This document shows, in pieces, positions 54,129-63,137 of a DNA stretch of 64,000 nucleotides (positions are counted from its first letter, which is position 1; each line of letters begins with the position of its first letter). Source of the DNA: an uncultured Macellibacteroides sp. (GTDB lineage Bacteria > Bacteroidota > Bacteroidia > Bacteroidales > Tannerellaceae); contig NZ_OY762974.1 in assembly GCF_963667135.1 (NCBI RefSeq), forward strand, positions 3,981,054-4,045,053, in the 5' to 3' direction. A program made the position numbers and the translations under genes. The notes beneath the pieces are model-generated. The model searched no databases. It saw nothing but the letters and a program-made list of their open reading frames with translations, and was not told the DNA's origin.

Positions 54129-54392
54129 CGGAAGTATGGGATTCCAAATAATGAAAAATAAAACTACGTATATTGAGTTCGATAATAACAATATAGGAAC
54201 GGTAATGGATACGTACTAACATACATAATTGTTACGGTTTGGGATTGGTTGTTCCAAAGATACAAATTCGCTATTTTTTGCACAGGAAATGTCTGTATTA
54301 GCGTTTGGATAAATAGTATTTTATCACGGAACAGTTTTCACAAATAGGGATTATTCCAATAGATTATTCAGTATTGGATTCATTTGTGGCAT

Positions 54393-54426
54393 TGAAAATT
54401 ATTGCGTATTTACGCATTAATTTTCA
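54393..54426. repeat. 34-bp near-perfect palindrome
   Basis: Left arm TGAAAATTATTGCGTA, loop TT, right arm TACGCATTAATTTTCA; 15 of 16 pairs. It could form a cruciform or bind a dimer. There is no T-run beside it. Confidence 0.75.
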
Positions 54427-54522
54427 GAATCAATAATATAAATATGAAACAACAAATTGCTGAACTATTAAATAAATGTTTCATAACATATTTATATCTA
54501 GTTATCACAAGAAAGTGAGAGC

Positions 54523-54530
54523 TACCTTTG
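54523..54530 (+). promoter_or_regulatory. Promoter -7 box upstream of the 54674 gene
   Basis: TACCTTTG. The leader to ATG 54674 would be about 135 nt and contains the 10-codon ORF at 54569. Confidence 0.55.
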
Positions 54531-54673
54531 CATCGAATACTAATTAAACATATTAAACATCTTGAAAAATGAAAAAAAACGGGTTGACTATATTGTGTTG
54601 ACTACTATTAAAATTGAACCATTACCTGTTAGATTATTTAAAATTAAAACCAAAATCTTATAAAATTTGAATT

Positions 54674-55558
54674 ATGTTTGATCTACTTCTTAAATTTGGC
54701 CCTCAAGGTCTCAATGCTTTAAGTGACGAAGAACGCGATTTTTATCAAATGCTGTTTAGTGAAGAGGGAAGACAGCCGAATCCTTTTTTTGAAGGGTATT
54801 CGCATATGGATTTTTTTATGATGCTTCAACATAGTTTCGGACCTTTTTCGATTGTCCAGATTAAAAAGACGGAAGACGAGGTTTATATGAATTCGCCTAT
54901 GTTCTTTTTAGCCAGAAAGTTATGCGATATCATAGAACGCGAAGGTTATATTAAGCTTACCAAAGAGGGGTTGCTTCCTTTGGACGTTATGACTGAATTA
55001 AATGTACAGGATCGGCTTAATTTAAATCCTCCTGCTGGAACATGTATGGATCATGAGGGTTTGGTGGGTAAATTACTTAGGTTATTGTTATTCGAGTGCA
55101 ATATAGTACGAATGCAAAACAAACGTATGGTATTTAGAAAGGCAAGCCTCAAAGTGCGATCGGACAATCATGAGTTGTTTACTCTCCTATTCAGAACATT
55201 TTGTACTTATATGAATTGGAAGCAAATAGATGGACTTCCGGCTTATATGCGTGGGATAATGGGATGTTCTTTTCAGTTTATTTTATTGAAAAATTATGGA
55301 CACATTTCCAAAAATTGCAGTTTTTATAGTGAGAGCTTTTTAAAACTGGGTGATTTTGGTTTGGAGGAACAGGACTATTTGTGGTATACTTTTGAGTTAT
55401 GTCTTCAGGCTTGGGGATTCGTTGTAATTGAAAAGAAAAAGCATTCTCAGGATTATTTTGTACGCAGATCGGCGCTGTTGGATGAAATTATCCATATTAA
55501 TCCTTTTAAGGAGTTTGTTATTGAACCTTCTATGTCTGTTAGTAGAGGCAAACAATAA
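54674..55558 (+). CDS. Conserved-looking cytoplasmic protein of unknown function
   Basis: A 294-residue soluble, mostly helical protein. The segment REGYIKLTKEGLLPLDVMTEL is reminiscent of a winged-helix-like block seen in several uncharacterised bacterial proteins. No catalytic motif is visible and Cys residues are scattered. It has a promoter upstream and a strong terminator downstream, so it is probably expressed. I do not recognise a family. Confidence 0.6.
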   Translation: MFDLLLKFGPQGLNALSDEERDFYQMLFSEEGRQPNPFFEGYSHMDFFMMLQHSFGPFSIVQIKKTEDEVYMNSPMFFLARKLCDIIEREGYIKLTKEGLLPLDVMTELNVQDRLNLNPPAGTCMDHEGLVGKLLRLLLFECNIVRMQNKRMVFRKASLKVRSDNHELFTLLFRTFCTYMNWKQIDGLPAYMRGIMGCSFQFILLKNYGHISKNCSFYSESFLKLGDFGLEEQDYLWYTFELCLQAWGFVVIEKKKHSQDYFVRRSALLDEIIHINPFKEFVIEPSMSVSRGKQ

Positions 55559-55573
55559 ATTAAATTATATTTT

Positions 55574-55611
55574 AAAAGTCCGGAACTTATGCTCCGGACT
55601 TTTATTTTTTT
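55574..55611 (+). terminator. Terminator of the 54674 gene
   Basis: AAAAGTCCGGA, an 8-nt loop, TCCGGACTTTT, then ATTTTTTT. Confidence 0.9.
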
Positions 55612-55612
55612 G

Positions 55613-55620
55613 TATATTTG
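55613..55620 (+). promoter_or_regulatory. Promoter -7 box of the broken CzcA gene
   Basis: TATATTTG, 25 bp before ATG 55646. The promoter of the lost pump is still present and may now read into the MFS gene at 55785. Confidence 0.55.
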
Positions 55621-55645
55621 GGCTGAACCTTAAACAGATACGAAG

Positions 55646-55780
55646 ATGTTTACCTCGATCGTCCGATTCTCTGTAAAGAAAAAGCTATTTGTTGGTCTGA
55701 CCACCCTTTTTCTTTTTATTGGCGGCTTGTACGCCATGCTTACGTTGCCTATCGACGCTTCGGCGTATATATTTTTATAA
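55646..55780 (+). pseudogene. N-terminal fragment of a CzcA/CusA RND pump
   Basis: The 44-codon ORF begins MFTSIVRFSVKKKLFVGL and continues to LTLPIDA, matching the first 38 residues of heavy-metal RND pumps (compare MIERIIHFSIKNKFIVGL...LPIDA in the pump at 23947-28326). After LPIDA the expected PDITNNQV is replaced by SAYIFL and a stop. The break is at about 55759-55760. The rest of the pump is not nearby, so the gene was cut by insertion or deletion. Confidence 0.85.
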
Positions 55781-55784
55781 CAGT

Positions 55785-56963
55785 ATGAGCACCAAAAAGA
55801 TTTTCGGTTTTGAGCGGAATGTATTTTATACAGGAGTGACAAGTTTTTTTACTGACACTTCAACTAAAATGATATACAGTGTAATGCCGTTATTTTTGCT
55901 CTCTATTGGAGCATCGAAGACTACCATTGCCCTGATTGAAGGTATTGCCGAAAGTACTGCCTCTTTGCTGAAAGCTTTTTCCGGATATTGGAGTGATAAG
56001 ATTGGAAAGAACAAACCCTTTATGATTATTGGGTATGGAATAACTGCTTTAATCACTCCTCTATATGCTTTTGTAAGTTATCCTATACAAGTGCTTGTTT
56101 TTCGTTTTCTGGAACGAACTGGCAAAGGACTTAGAACTGCCCCAAGGGATAGCCTGATAAGTGCATCAGTCAAAAATAACGATGCCGGAAAAAATTTTGG
56201 TTTTCATAAAATGATGGATAACAGCGGGGCAATTATTGGTCCACTTATCGCTTTTGGGATTCTCTATTTTTTTCCGAAGGATTATACTAAAATATTTTGG
56301 TTGGCAACTATACCGGCAATATTGGGTGTAATAACGATCATTGGCTTCATCAAAGAAGCCTCCGTTGTCGAAAAATCTAAAATTACAAAGACATCGTATA
56401 AGCGATTGCCAAAAAAGTTTTATTTGTTTCTTGCCATAATAACCATTTTTTCGCTTGGTAATTCGAGTGATGCCCTGTTACTCATTAAAACATCCGAGAC
56501 AGGAGTAAAAGCGTCGTTTATCCCACTCATGTATATGATATTCAATGTAGTGTCGGTATTTTTTGCTGTCTATATCGGGAAACTTTCGGACAGGATAGGA
56601 AGGGAAAAATTAATTATTGCAGGGTTCTTTATTTATGCATTGGTCTATTTTCTGTTCGGCAGGTTCAACCATCTAACCCTTTTCATTGTATTATTTATAT
56701 TGTATGGACTGTATAGCGCCCTGACCGACGGTAGCCAAAAAGCATTTATTTCAGACATTGTAAGCAAGGAGCTGAAAGGTACTGGTTACGGGATTTATCA
56801 CGCTGTTTTAGGTATTACATTACTTCCTGCCAGCTTTATAGCCGGAAAATTATACGATAAAATTGATAGTTCTGTCCCATTCTATTTCGGTGGTACTATG
56901 GCTTTGATTGCTGCTATTCTTATGCTTTGGTTTAGCAAAAAATATTCCGTCAGGGCAAAGTAA
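55785..56963 (+). CDS. MFS transporter
   Basis: A 392-residue, twelve-helix major facilitator starting at ATG 55785 (MSTKKIFGFERN). It has the motif-A-like loop GYWSDKIGKNKPF and RFLERTGKGLRTAPRDSLIS, typical of a group of small bacterial MFS exporters of uncertain substrate (some are annotated near metal or arsenic genes). It begins just after the break in the CzcA remnant and is the first gene of an AT-rich block. A drug or metal export role is possible but not shown. Confidence 0.82.
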   Translation: MSTKKIFGFERNVFYTGVTSFFTDTSTKMIYSVMPLFLLSIGASKTTIALIEGIAESTASLLKAFSGYWSDKIGKNKPFMIIGYGITALITPLYAFVSYPIQVLVFRFLERTGKGLRTAPRDSLISASVKNNDAGKNFGFHKMMDNSGAIIGPLIAFGILYFFPKDYTKIFWLATIPAILGVITIIGFIKEASVVEKSKITKTSYKRLPKKFYLFLAIITIFSLGNSSDALLLIKTSETGVKASFIPLMYMIFNVVSVFFAVYIGKLSDRIGREKLIIAGFFIYALVYFLFGRFNHLTLFIVLFILYGLYSALTDGSQKAFISDIVSKELKGTGYGIYHAVLGITLLPASFIAGKLYDKIDSSVPFYFGGTMALIAAILMLWFSKKYSVRAK

Positions 56964-57014
56964 ATGCTTGCTTATTGAGGCTGCTCCTGTCCAGGCAGTG
57001 CCATTCAAAATGTT

Positions 57015-57812
57015 TTAAAAGTTTTTCACCAAGCCAACACCTAATACCCCACTGTCATAAATTGGATAAATTGTAGCAGTATTCTTTTTCTTCTTACCCC
57101 ACTTGATTTTATCATGCAGCCAATAAGCCATAGTTGTAGATGCAATTCCAATTCCTGCTCCGGCTGCAATATCACTAAACCAGTGTTTATTATTATACAT
57201 TCTTAGAATTCCAGTTCCCGAAGCTACTGCATAACCTGCTATCCCGTACCACGGTGATATATCTTTATACTCTCTTCGTAAAAATTCGGCAGAAGCAAAT
57301 GAGATGGCTGTATGACCTGATGGAAAAGAGTTAGGCGCGCTATGATCTGGTCTCCATATTTTAGTCGTTTTTTTTAACGGATAAACTACCGCTGTAGAAA
57401 TCCCAACAGACAATGCATAAATAATAAGTTCATCTTTTATATTATTTTTTCCTTTGATACCTAACGCTTGCAAACCAAATACAGCAACAGCAGGCGCATA
57501 CTGACTATAATCGTCTACGTGCATAAAACCGTGCGGATGCTCTAAGTAGATTTCTTCCTTTACTTCAGTATTAAAATCTTTTAATCCATCGCATTCCAAT
57601 GCGTATACTCCGTATCCAACCAGCAAGGCTGGAATAATAAATTGTTTATAAGATAATTTATTATCAAATTTTATTTTTAACGGCTCTTGTTTTGTAGTTG
57701 AAATACTATCTTGAACGTTCTCGTTTTGTGTATATCCTGTACTATTATGCAATAATAAGATGGCTAAAAGGAACATTCTCATTTGATTTTTAATCATTAC
57801 GGTGTTTGTCAT
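57015..57812 (-). CDS. PAP2-family phosphatase
   Basis: A 265-residue exported or membrane phosphatase. The three PAP2 motifs are present: KKTTKIWRP, PSGHT and RMYNNKHWFSD, with catalytic His in each of the last two. The N-terminus has a signal peptide (MFLLAILLLHNSTGYTQ). It acts on lipid phosphates such as undecaprenyl pyrophosphate or lipid A phosphates. The gene overlaps the end of the RND pump gene by 23 bp and so belongs to the efflux operon. Several Met codons near the start leave the precise N-terminus open. Confidence 0.87.
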   Translation of the reverse strand: MTNTVMIKNQMRMFLLAILLLHNSTGYTQNENVQDSISTTKQEPLKIKFDNKLSYKQFIIPALLVGYGVYALECDGLKDFNTEVKEEIYLEHPHGFMHVDDYSQYAPAVAVFGLQALGIKGKNNIKDELIIYALSVGISTAVVYPLKKTTKIWRPDHSAPNSFPSGHTAISFASAEFLRREYKDISPWYGIAGYAVASGTGILRMYNNKHWFSDIAAGAGIGIASTTMAYWLHDKIKWGKKKKNTATIYPIYDSGVLGVGLVKNF

Positions 57813-60800
57813 ATGTGAAATTTACTTTGTTTAGTAATGTAGGTAATACAATGAGTAAAAGAGGTAGAGCCACAATAAAGCCGCCTATAATTGCAATAGC
57901 CAAAGGCTGGTGCATTTGTGCGCCTGTACCAATACCTAACGCCAATGGCATCAACGCAATGACGGCACCAAACGCCGTCATTAATTTGGGGCGGAGCCGG
58001 GTACTGATGGCATAAATTAGCGCTTGTTCTTTTGTTTTATTGATAAGGCTTTTGTGAAACTGAAGGAAAGTGAAAATGGCATTTTCGCCAATAATGCCTA
58101 CCATCATAATTAATCCGGTATAACTGCCTACGTTTAAAGAAGTGCCAGTAACATACAACAATATGTAGCTGCCGGAAATACCTAAAACAGAGATTAGTAA
58201 AATAATGAATGATACTTTTATCTTTCTAAATAAAAATAATATCACAGTAAACACTAACAAGCTGGATAGAATTAAGATAAGCAGTAGTTCTTTAAACGAC
58301 TGTTGCTGATCGGCATAGGCACCTCCGTACACAATGGTATACCCCGATGGTAGGTTTATTTCTTTATCAATTTGATTCTGTATTTCTTTTATTGTTCCAC
58401 CCAGGTTGCTATTAACCAATCTGGCTGTAACAATACCTAGTGTTTGCAAATCTTCTCTGTTTATTTCTGCTGATCCGCCGGCTAAAGTAACAGTCGCAAA
58501 TTCTTTTAAAGGTTTCAATTGTCCGTTAGGTAAAGCAATCATACTATTCTCTATCTGATCTAGTGAGGCGTTGCTATTGTTACTGTATAAGATTCTGATA
58601 GGGGTAAATTGTTGTTTATCAAACAAGTTACCCACAACATTACCTTCTAAAAGTGTCTGAACCTGATACTGAAAATCCTGAGGCGTAATAGCGTACTGCC
58701 CAAGTATTGAAAGATCTGGCATTACTTCTATGGAAGGGCCAGCAATAACAATACCATCAAACACATCGGCTGTACCATTTATCTTACTCACAATATTGGC
58801 CACCTTTTTGGAATAAAGCTGTATTTCTTTTTGATCTTGTCCAAATATTTTAATTTCGATGGGTTGTACGCTACTCATTAAATCGCCCAACATATCGCCA
58901 ATTACTTGTCCAAAATCTACAACTAACGGTAAGCCGGTTGCTTCTATTTTAGTACGAATTACATTTGTAACCTGTTCGGTCGTTTTGTCTCTATTCTTTT
59001 TTAATTGTATAAGATAATCTCCTCTGTTAGGTTCAGTGATAAAGAACCCCATTTGTGTACCTGTGCGCCGGCTGTAAGATTCTACTTCGGGAACTGTTTT
59101 CAATATTTTTTCTACTTCTCTCAATTCCCGATCTGTTTCTTCCAGGGATGATCCGGGAGGCGAATTATAATCCAAAACAATGCTCCCTTCATCCATTTCA
59201 GGCAAAAAACCGGTATTGATGTTTGGAATAATAAACACCGATATACCAACTAAAGCCCCAATGAAAAGGTAAGAATAAATAGGTCTTCTGATAAAAAAGC
59301 CTACCCATTTGCGCTCAAGCACATCGTGATGTTTTAGATTTTTATCTTTTATGATTTGAGATAACAGTAAATAAATAACAGGTAGCAATAACCACGTTAC
59401 AAAAAAGGAACTAACCAACGTGATAATCATTGTATTTGTCATAACCTTAAAGTAGGCTCCGGCTACACCGCTCATTAACATAAAAGGTATAAAAATAACA
59501 ATGGTACTCAAAGAGGAGCCTACCATGGCTTTAAGCAAATAATTAATTGATTTTTGAACTAATGTTTTACTCGTTTCTTCGGGAAACTCTTCGTGTGTAC
59601 GGTGTATCTGTTCAACCACAACAATGGCATCGTCTATTATCAATCCAATGGAGGCCGCAATAGCCCCTAATGTCATAATATTAAAGGTTTGTCCAAGAGC
59701 ATATAAAATAATCATAGTAAGGCTTAGCGTAATGGGAATAGTTAATAAAATGGTTGCGCTTGCTTTCCACGATTTAAGGAAAAAAACAGCCACTATAATT
59801 GCCAGCAGTAAACCTATCCATAGGGCATCAGTTACGCTCTGTATGGAATCGGTTACGAAATCTGCTTGTGCATAATAAGGCTTTAGCTCTACATCAGGAG
59901 GCAATGTCTTTTGTAAGTCGGCTATTTTTTGCTCCATTGCATTTGATAATTCCACAACATTGGCATTGGGCTGTTGTATAACGGCAATCAAAATACTTTC
60001 TTTCCCGTTTGCATTTACTTTAATGTATTGCTTTGCCTGATGGATATTGATATTGGCTATATCTTTGAAATATACAATCCGGTTACCATCATTTTTGATT
60101 ACAAGGTTTTTAAGTTGCTCCAGGTTCCTTAACTGTGTGTTAGTAAGTGTAAGATAAAGGTATCGGTAGTCGTGCGAATAGCCATTGGATTTAATGAAAT
60201 TAGTACTATTTACCGCTTGTGCTACAACGAACGGCGTAAGACCAAGTCTTGCCATCATTCCCTTGTCTAGTACAGCCCAAAACTCTTTGTCCTGCCCGCC
60301 AATCACCCTGATTTCACTCACCCCGGAAACTTGCGAAAGAAAAGGTTTTATTGTATATAAGGCCATCAGTTTGAGCTCAATCGGATTGATGGTATTGGAA
60401 TTAAGTGAATAACCCATTACCGGAAGAATGGCAGGATTCATCTTTTCAACCGTAATATCTATATCGGCTGGCAGCTGGTTTCGAATTTGGTTAATCTTTG
60501 ATTCGACTTGCTGTTGACTTAGATCTATGTCTGCTTTCCATGACATAAATGCGGATATTTCGCAACTACCACGACTAGTGGTGCTTTTTAAAACTTCCAA
60601 ATCCGGTACTTTCTTAATTGCATTCTCCAATGGACGTGTAACTGCAACAGCCATTTGGTCTACAGGCTGTTGACCAGCATCGGCAATCACTTTAATTTTA
60701 GGAAAAGTAATTTGAGGAAAAAGTGAAGATTTAATTTCCGTATATGAAAATACACCACCGAATAATATCAATAGGATAAGTATAAAAATTGGACTTTTGT

Positions 60801-60825
60801 ATTTTACAAAAAATGTTTCCTGCAT
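57790..60825 (-). CDS. RND efflux permease
   Basis: A 1011-residue RND transporter. It has an N-terminal helix, a periplasmic porter domain (VTRPLENAIKKVPDLEVLKS), the TM4 region with the proton-relay Asp (GAIAASIGLIIDDAIVVVEQ, double Asp), a second porter half (FLPEMDEGSIVLDYNSPPGSS) and the C-terminal helix bundle. It is closer to the CusA/HAE-like group than to classical AcrB. The adaptor and TolC partner genes lie directly upstream. Substrates are unknown: metals, drugs or bile-type compounds. Confidence 0.92.
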   Translation of the reverse strand: MQETFFVKYKSPIFILILLILFGGVFSYTEIKSSLFPQITFPKIKVIADAGQQPVDQMAVAVTRPLENAIKKVPDLEVLKSTTSRGSCEISAFMSWKADIDLSQQQVESKINQIRNQLPADIDITVEKMNPAILPVMGYSLNSNTINPIELKLMALYTIKPFLSQVSGVSEIRVIGGQDKEFWAVLDKGMMARLGLTPFVVAQAVNSTNFIKSNGYSHDYRYLYLTLTNTQLRNLEQLKNLVIKNDGNRIVYFKDIANINIHQAKQYIKVNANGKESILIAVIQQPNANVVELSNAMEQKIADLQKTLPPDVELKPYYAQADFVTDSIQSVTDALWIGLLLAIIVAVFFLKSWKASATILLTIPITLSLTMIILYALGQTFNIMTLGAIAASIGLIIDDAIVVVEQIHRTHEEFPEETSKTLVQKSINYLLKAMVGSSLSTIVIFIPFMLMSGVAGAYFKVMTNTMIITLVSSFFVTWLLLPVIYLLLSQIIKDKNLKHHDVLERKWVGFFIRRPIYSYLFIGALVGISVFIIPNINTGFLPEMDEGSIVLDYNSPPGSSLEETDRELREVEKILKTVPEVESYSRRTGTQMGFFITEPNRGDYLIQLKKNRDKTTEQVTNVIRTKIEATGLPLVVDFGQVIGDMLGDLMSSVQPIEIKIFGQDQKEIQLYSKKVANIVSKINGTADVFDGIVIAGPSIEVMPDLSILGQYAITPQDFQYQVQTLLEGNVVGNLFDKQQFTPIRILYSNNSNASLDQIENSMIALPNGQLKPLKEFATVTLAGGSAEINREDLQTLGIVTARLVNSNLGGTIKEIQNQIDKEINLPSGYTIVYGGAYADQQQSFKELLLILILSSLLVFTVILFLFRKIKVSFIILLISVLGISGSYILLYVTGTSLNVGSYTGLIMMVGIIGENAIFTFLQFHKSLINKTKEQALIYAISTRLRPKLMTAFGAVIALMPLALGIGTGAQMHQPLAIAIIGGFIVALPLLLIVLPTLLNKVNFTYDKHRND

Positions 60826-60831
60826 CTTCTT

Positions 60832-61767
60832 TTATTTTTGAATTCGAACGTAGGCTGTATCATTCAGTCCGTAATTACCTGAAGTGATAATGCGATCTTT
60901 TACAGAAAGGTTACCCGACACAACTTGTACCCATTGCTCTGTTTCAATTCCTTTCGTTATTGTTGTTTTAATAGCTGTTGTATCATTAATTAATCTCATT
61001 ATCCAAAAAGAAGACTGAGTTTCATTTGTTAATACGGCAGCTTTAGGGACCGAGAGTCCATAGGCTTTATTTTTAGTAAGTTTAATTGTAGCAATGAGGT
61101 TTTCGGGAATACTTCCGATATTTTCTACTTTGACCAATACTTCTTGCGTCTGTGCTATCTTGTCTGCCGAAGGCATTATTTTAGATACATGTCCTTTGAG
61201 TACCCTGCCATCCGGTAAAAATACCGATAATTGTTTATTGATAGTAATAAGCTGATTGTACTCGTATGGTACATCCATTACAAACCCGAAACTGCTTGCA
61301 TCGGTGATAGTTGCCAGAATTTCGCCGTCCTGAACATAATCGCCTGTCTGGTGGTCCAGCATTTCTACGTAACCCGTAGACGGACTAACAACTGTAGTTG
61401 TTCCCGAAAACTGGAAAGAAGAATCCAATTTATTAATAGTATTGCCTAAAGCTCTTGCTTCTTTAGTCTGTAAGCCAAACAGAACCTGCCTTTTTTTTAC
61501 ATAGTCTGCCAATTTGATTTGCACCTTGGTTATGTAACCCGTTGCATTTGCCTTTACATTGGATTTGAGTAAATAGGATGCAGTTGCATTAAGAGTAACC
61601 TCCTCATTTAATTGTATTGTATCCGAAGGACAAGCAACAGTTACAGACGTTTTAGGTATAACTTCCGGTTCTGAAGAAGCTTGCTGCTTGTTTTGTTTGC
61701 TTGTACATCCATAAAAGGAAAACAAGCATGCTGAAACTACAAGCATAGTGATATGTATAGCCTTCAT
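60832..61767 (-). CDS. RND periplasmic adaptor lipoprotein
   Basis: A 311-residue membrane-fusion protein with a lipobox (FSFYGC, Cys21). The lipoyl half KANATGYITKVQIKLADYVKK is followed by a very short hairpin (KEARALGNTINKLD) and a second half VVSPSTGYVEMLDHQTGDYV. The beta-barrel segment has SVFLPDGRVLKGHVSKIMP. Short-hairpin adaptors are common in Bacteroidota. It is 6 bp before the pump gene and 2 bp after the TolC-like gene. Confidence 0.9.
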   Translation of the reverse strand: MKAIHITMLVVSACLFSFYGCTSKQNKQQASSEPEVIPKTSVTVACPSDTIQLNEEVTLNATASYLLKSNVKANATGYITKVQIKLADYVKKRQVLFGLQTKEARALGNTINKLDSSFQFSGTTTVVSPSTGYVEMLDHQTGDYVQDGEILATITDASSFGFVMDVPYEYNQLITINKQLSVFLPDGRVLKGHVSKIMPSADKIAQTQEVLVKVENIGSIPENLIATIKLTKNKAYGLSVPKAAVLTNETQSSFWIMRLINDTTAIKTTITKGIETEQWVQVVSGNLSVKDRIITSGNYGLNDTAYVRIQK

Positions 61768-61769
61768 GA

Positions 61770-63047
61770 TTATTGAATAATTAAGTTGTGCAGGTGATTA
61801 CGTAGGGTATACAAATTTGTTTCATATTTGATAAGTCCCGACTTCAGGTTTATGTAGCTATTGATAGAAAAAATAAAATCAACCACTTTTACATCACCGG
61901 AAGGCAGTTGCTTTAAATTAGCGTCTATCAAAGTTTTTGCATATACCATTTGTTCATTAGCCACTTCCATCATTTGGTTATATTGCTCGATCTGACCTTG
62001 CAATTGAATGATTTGCTGTTCGTATTGTTTACGGGTAAAATCAGCATACCTTGCTCTGGTATCTTGAGATAGTTTGTTTTGCCTTAACTGCATTTTCTTC
62101 TTATGTCCATCATAGATTGGCACTGTAAGGTTTAACCCCGTACTCCAACCCAGGTTTTTGTATGGAGCAACGGTAAGTGTAGAAGAATAACCGGCATCTG
62201 CATAAGCGGATAAACGGGGTTTGTAATCGTAATTGACTATTCTAGCTTCGTTCGTTAATTTCAGGCTGTCGGTATTACTGCTTAGAGCATAAATACTTTC
62301 TTCGAACGGAACAAAACTATCATCACTTAATGTGGGAGGATCTATACTCTGTGTAGTTGAATCCACAATACCTGAAAGGTAACTGAGCAAAGCATACTCG
62401 TTTTTCCATTCGGCATTGCACTGTTTCAATGCTAAAATGTTTTGTTGTAAAGTAACTTTGAAGCTTAAATAATCGGTTTGTTTAAATGTGGCTGTTTGGG
62501 TGAGCTTACTCAGTACATCGTCTTCCTGTTCCAAAAGGTGCACGACTTCGTTGATAACCTGATACTGCTGCTGACTTGCATACGTGTTTATGTATTGCTC
62601 AGTAATGGCTCTGTTAAGAGTTTGAATCGTAATTTGGGATTGATTGAGTAGCTGTTGAATACCTAGGCTGTAATTTACTAATCTGGCATTGATATTTCCT
62701 TTCACTGGAAGTTCTCTGCTTACTCTTATTATTGCTGCAAGAGTTTGCCCGTCTGAAAGATTATTATCGTATCCCCATTTTTTAATGACTGGAGAATAGG
62801 ACGCATTACCGATACCATCTACCTTAAAACCATAATCTGCCTTTAATTTCAGACTGTCTATTTTTAATGAACAGACCTGATTATTGTAATCGTTTAGCAC
62901 AGGACTATTAGCTTGTGCTGACGTAATGAAGTAGTCTAATTTTTTTGGTTGCTGAGCAGAGGCTCCTTCACATATGCCCAGTCCTACGACAAAGAGTACT
63001 TTAATAAAATTGTCTGTTATTCGCCTTGCTTCAGAAAGATGTAACAT
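61770..63047 (-). CDS. TolC-family outer-membrane efflux protein
   Basis: A 425-residue outer-membrane factor with a signal peptide (FVVGLGICEGASAQ). Two helical-hairpin repeats are visible, with Gln- and Leu-rich coiled segments (around ITIQTLNRAITEQYINTYASQ and RKQYEQQIIQLQGQIEQYNQM), and strand segments such as PRLSAYADAGYSSTLTVAPY. It is the first gene of the TolC-adaptor-RND-PAP2 operon, with a -7 box at 63082-63075. It provides the exit duct. Confidence 0.9.
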   Translation of the reverse strand: MLHLSEARRITDNFIKVLFVVGLGICEGASAQQPKKLDYFITSAQANSPVLNDYNNQVCSLKIDSLKLKADYGFKVDGIGNASYSPVIKKWGYDNNLSDGQTLAAIIRVSRELPVKGNINARLVNYSLGIQQLLNQSQITIQTLNRAITEQYINTYASQQQYQVINEVVHLLEQEDDVLSKLTQTATFKQTDYLSFKVTLQQNILALKQCNAEWKNEYALLSYLSGIVDSTTQSIDPPTLSDDSFVPFEESIYALSSNTDSLKLTNEARIVNYDYKPRLSAYADAGYSSTLTVAPYKNLGWSTGLNLTVPIYDGHKKKMQLRQNKLSQDTRARYADFTRKQYEQQIIQLQGQIEQYNQMMEVANEQMVYAKTLIDANLKQLPSGDVKVVDFIFSINSYINLKSGLIKYETNLYTLRNHLHNLIIQ

Positions 63048-63074
63048 ATCAATAGATTTTCCTTAATTACATAG

Positions 63075-63082
63075 CAAACGTA
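63075..63082 (-). promoter_or_regulatory. Promoter -7 box of the TolC-adaptor-RND-PAP2 operon
   Basis: Minus-strand TACGTTTG, 27 bp before ATG 63047. The preceding histidine kinase gene ends at 63138, so the efflux operon can be transcribed separately. Confidence 0.6.
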
Positions 63083-63137
63083 AAAATGAAAACTGTAGAA
63101 ATTCTGAATTGTATCTTAAAATTGGGGTATAGTGCAA

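Larger units (their letters stand above)
54129..54673. other. Non-coding gap with a large hairpin and leader ORFs
   Basis: About 545 bp. Features: a near-perfect inverted repeat (54393-54426); a 24-codon ORF at 54444-54518 beginning MKQQIAELLNKC; a -7 box at 54523-54530; and a 10-codon ORF at 54569 (MKKNGLTILC). Neither ORF can be supported as a gene. Confidence 0.4.

Noticed and set aside
54040..54222. 60-residue ORF overlapping the AraC fragment
   Set aside because: It reads through the AraC coding sequence in another frame and has no family features.
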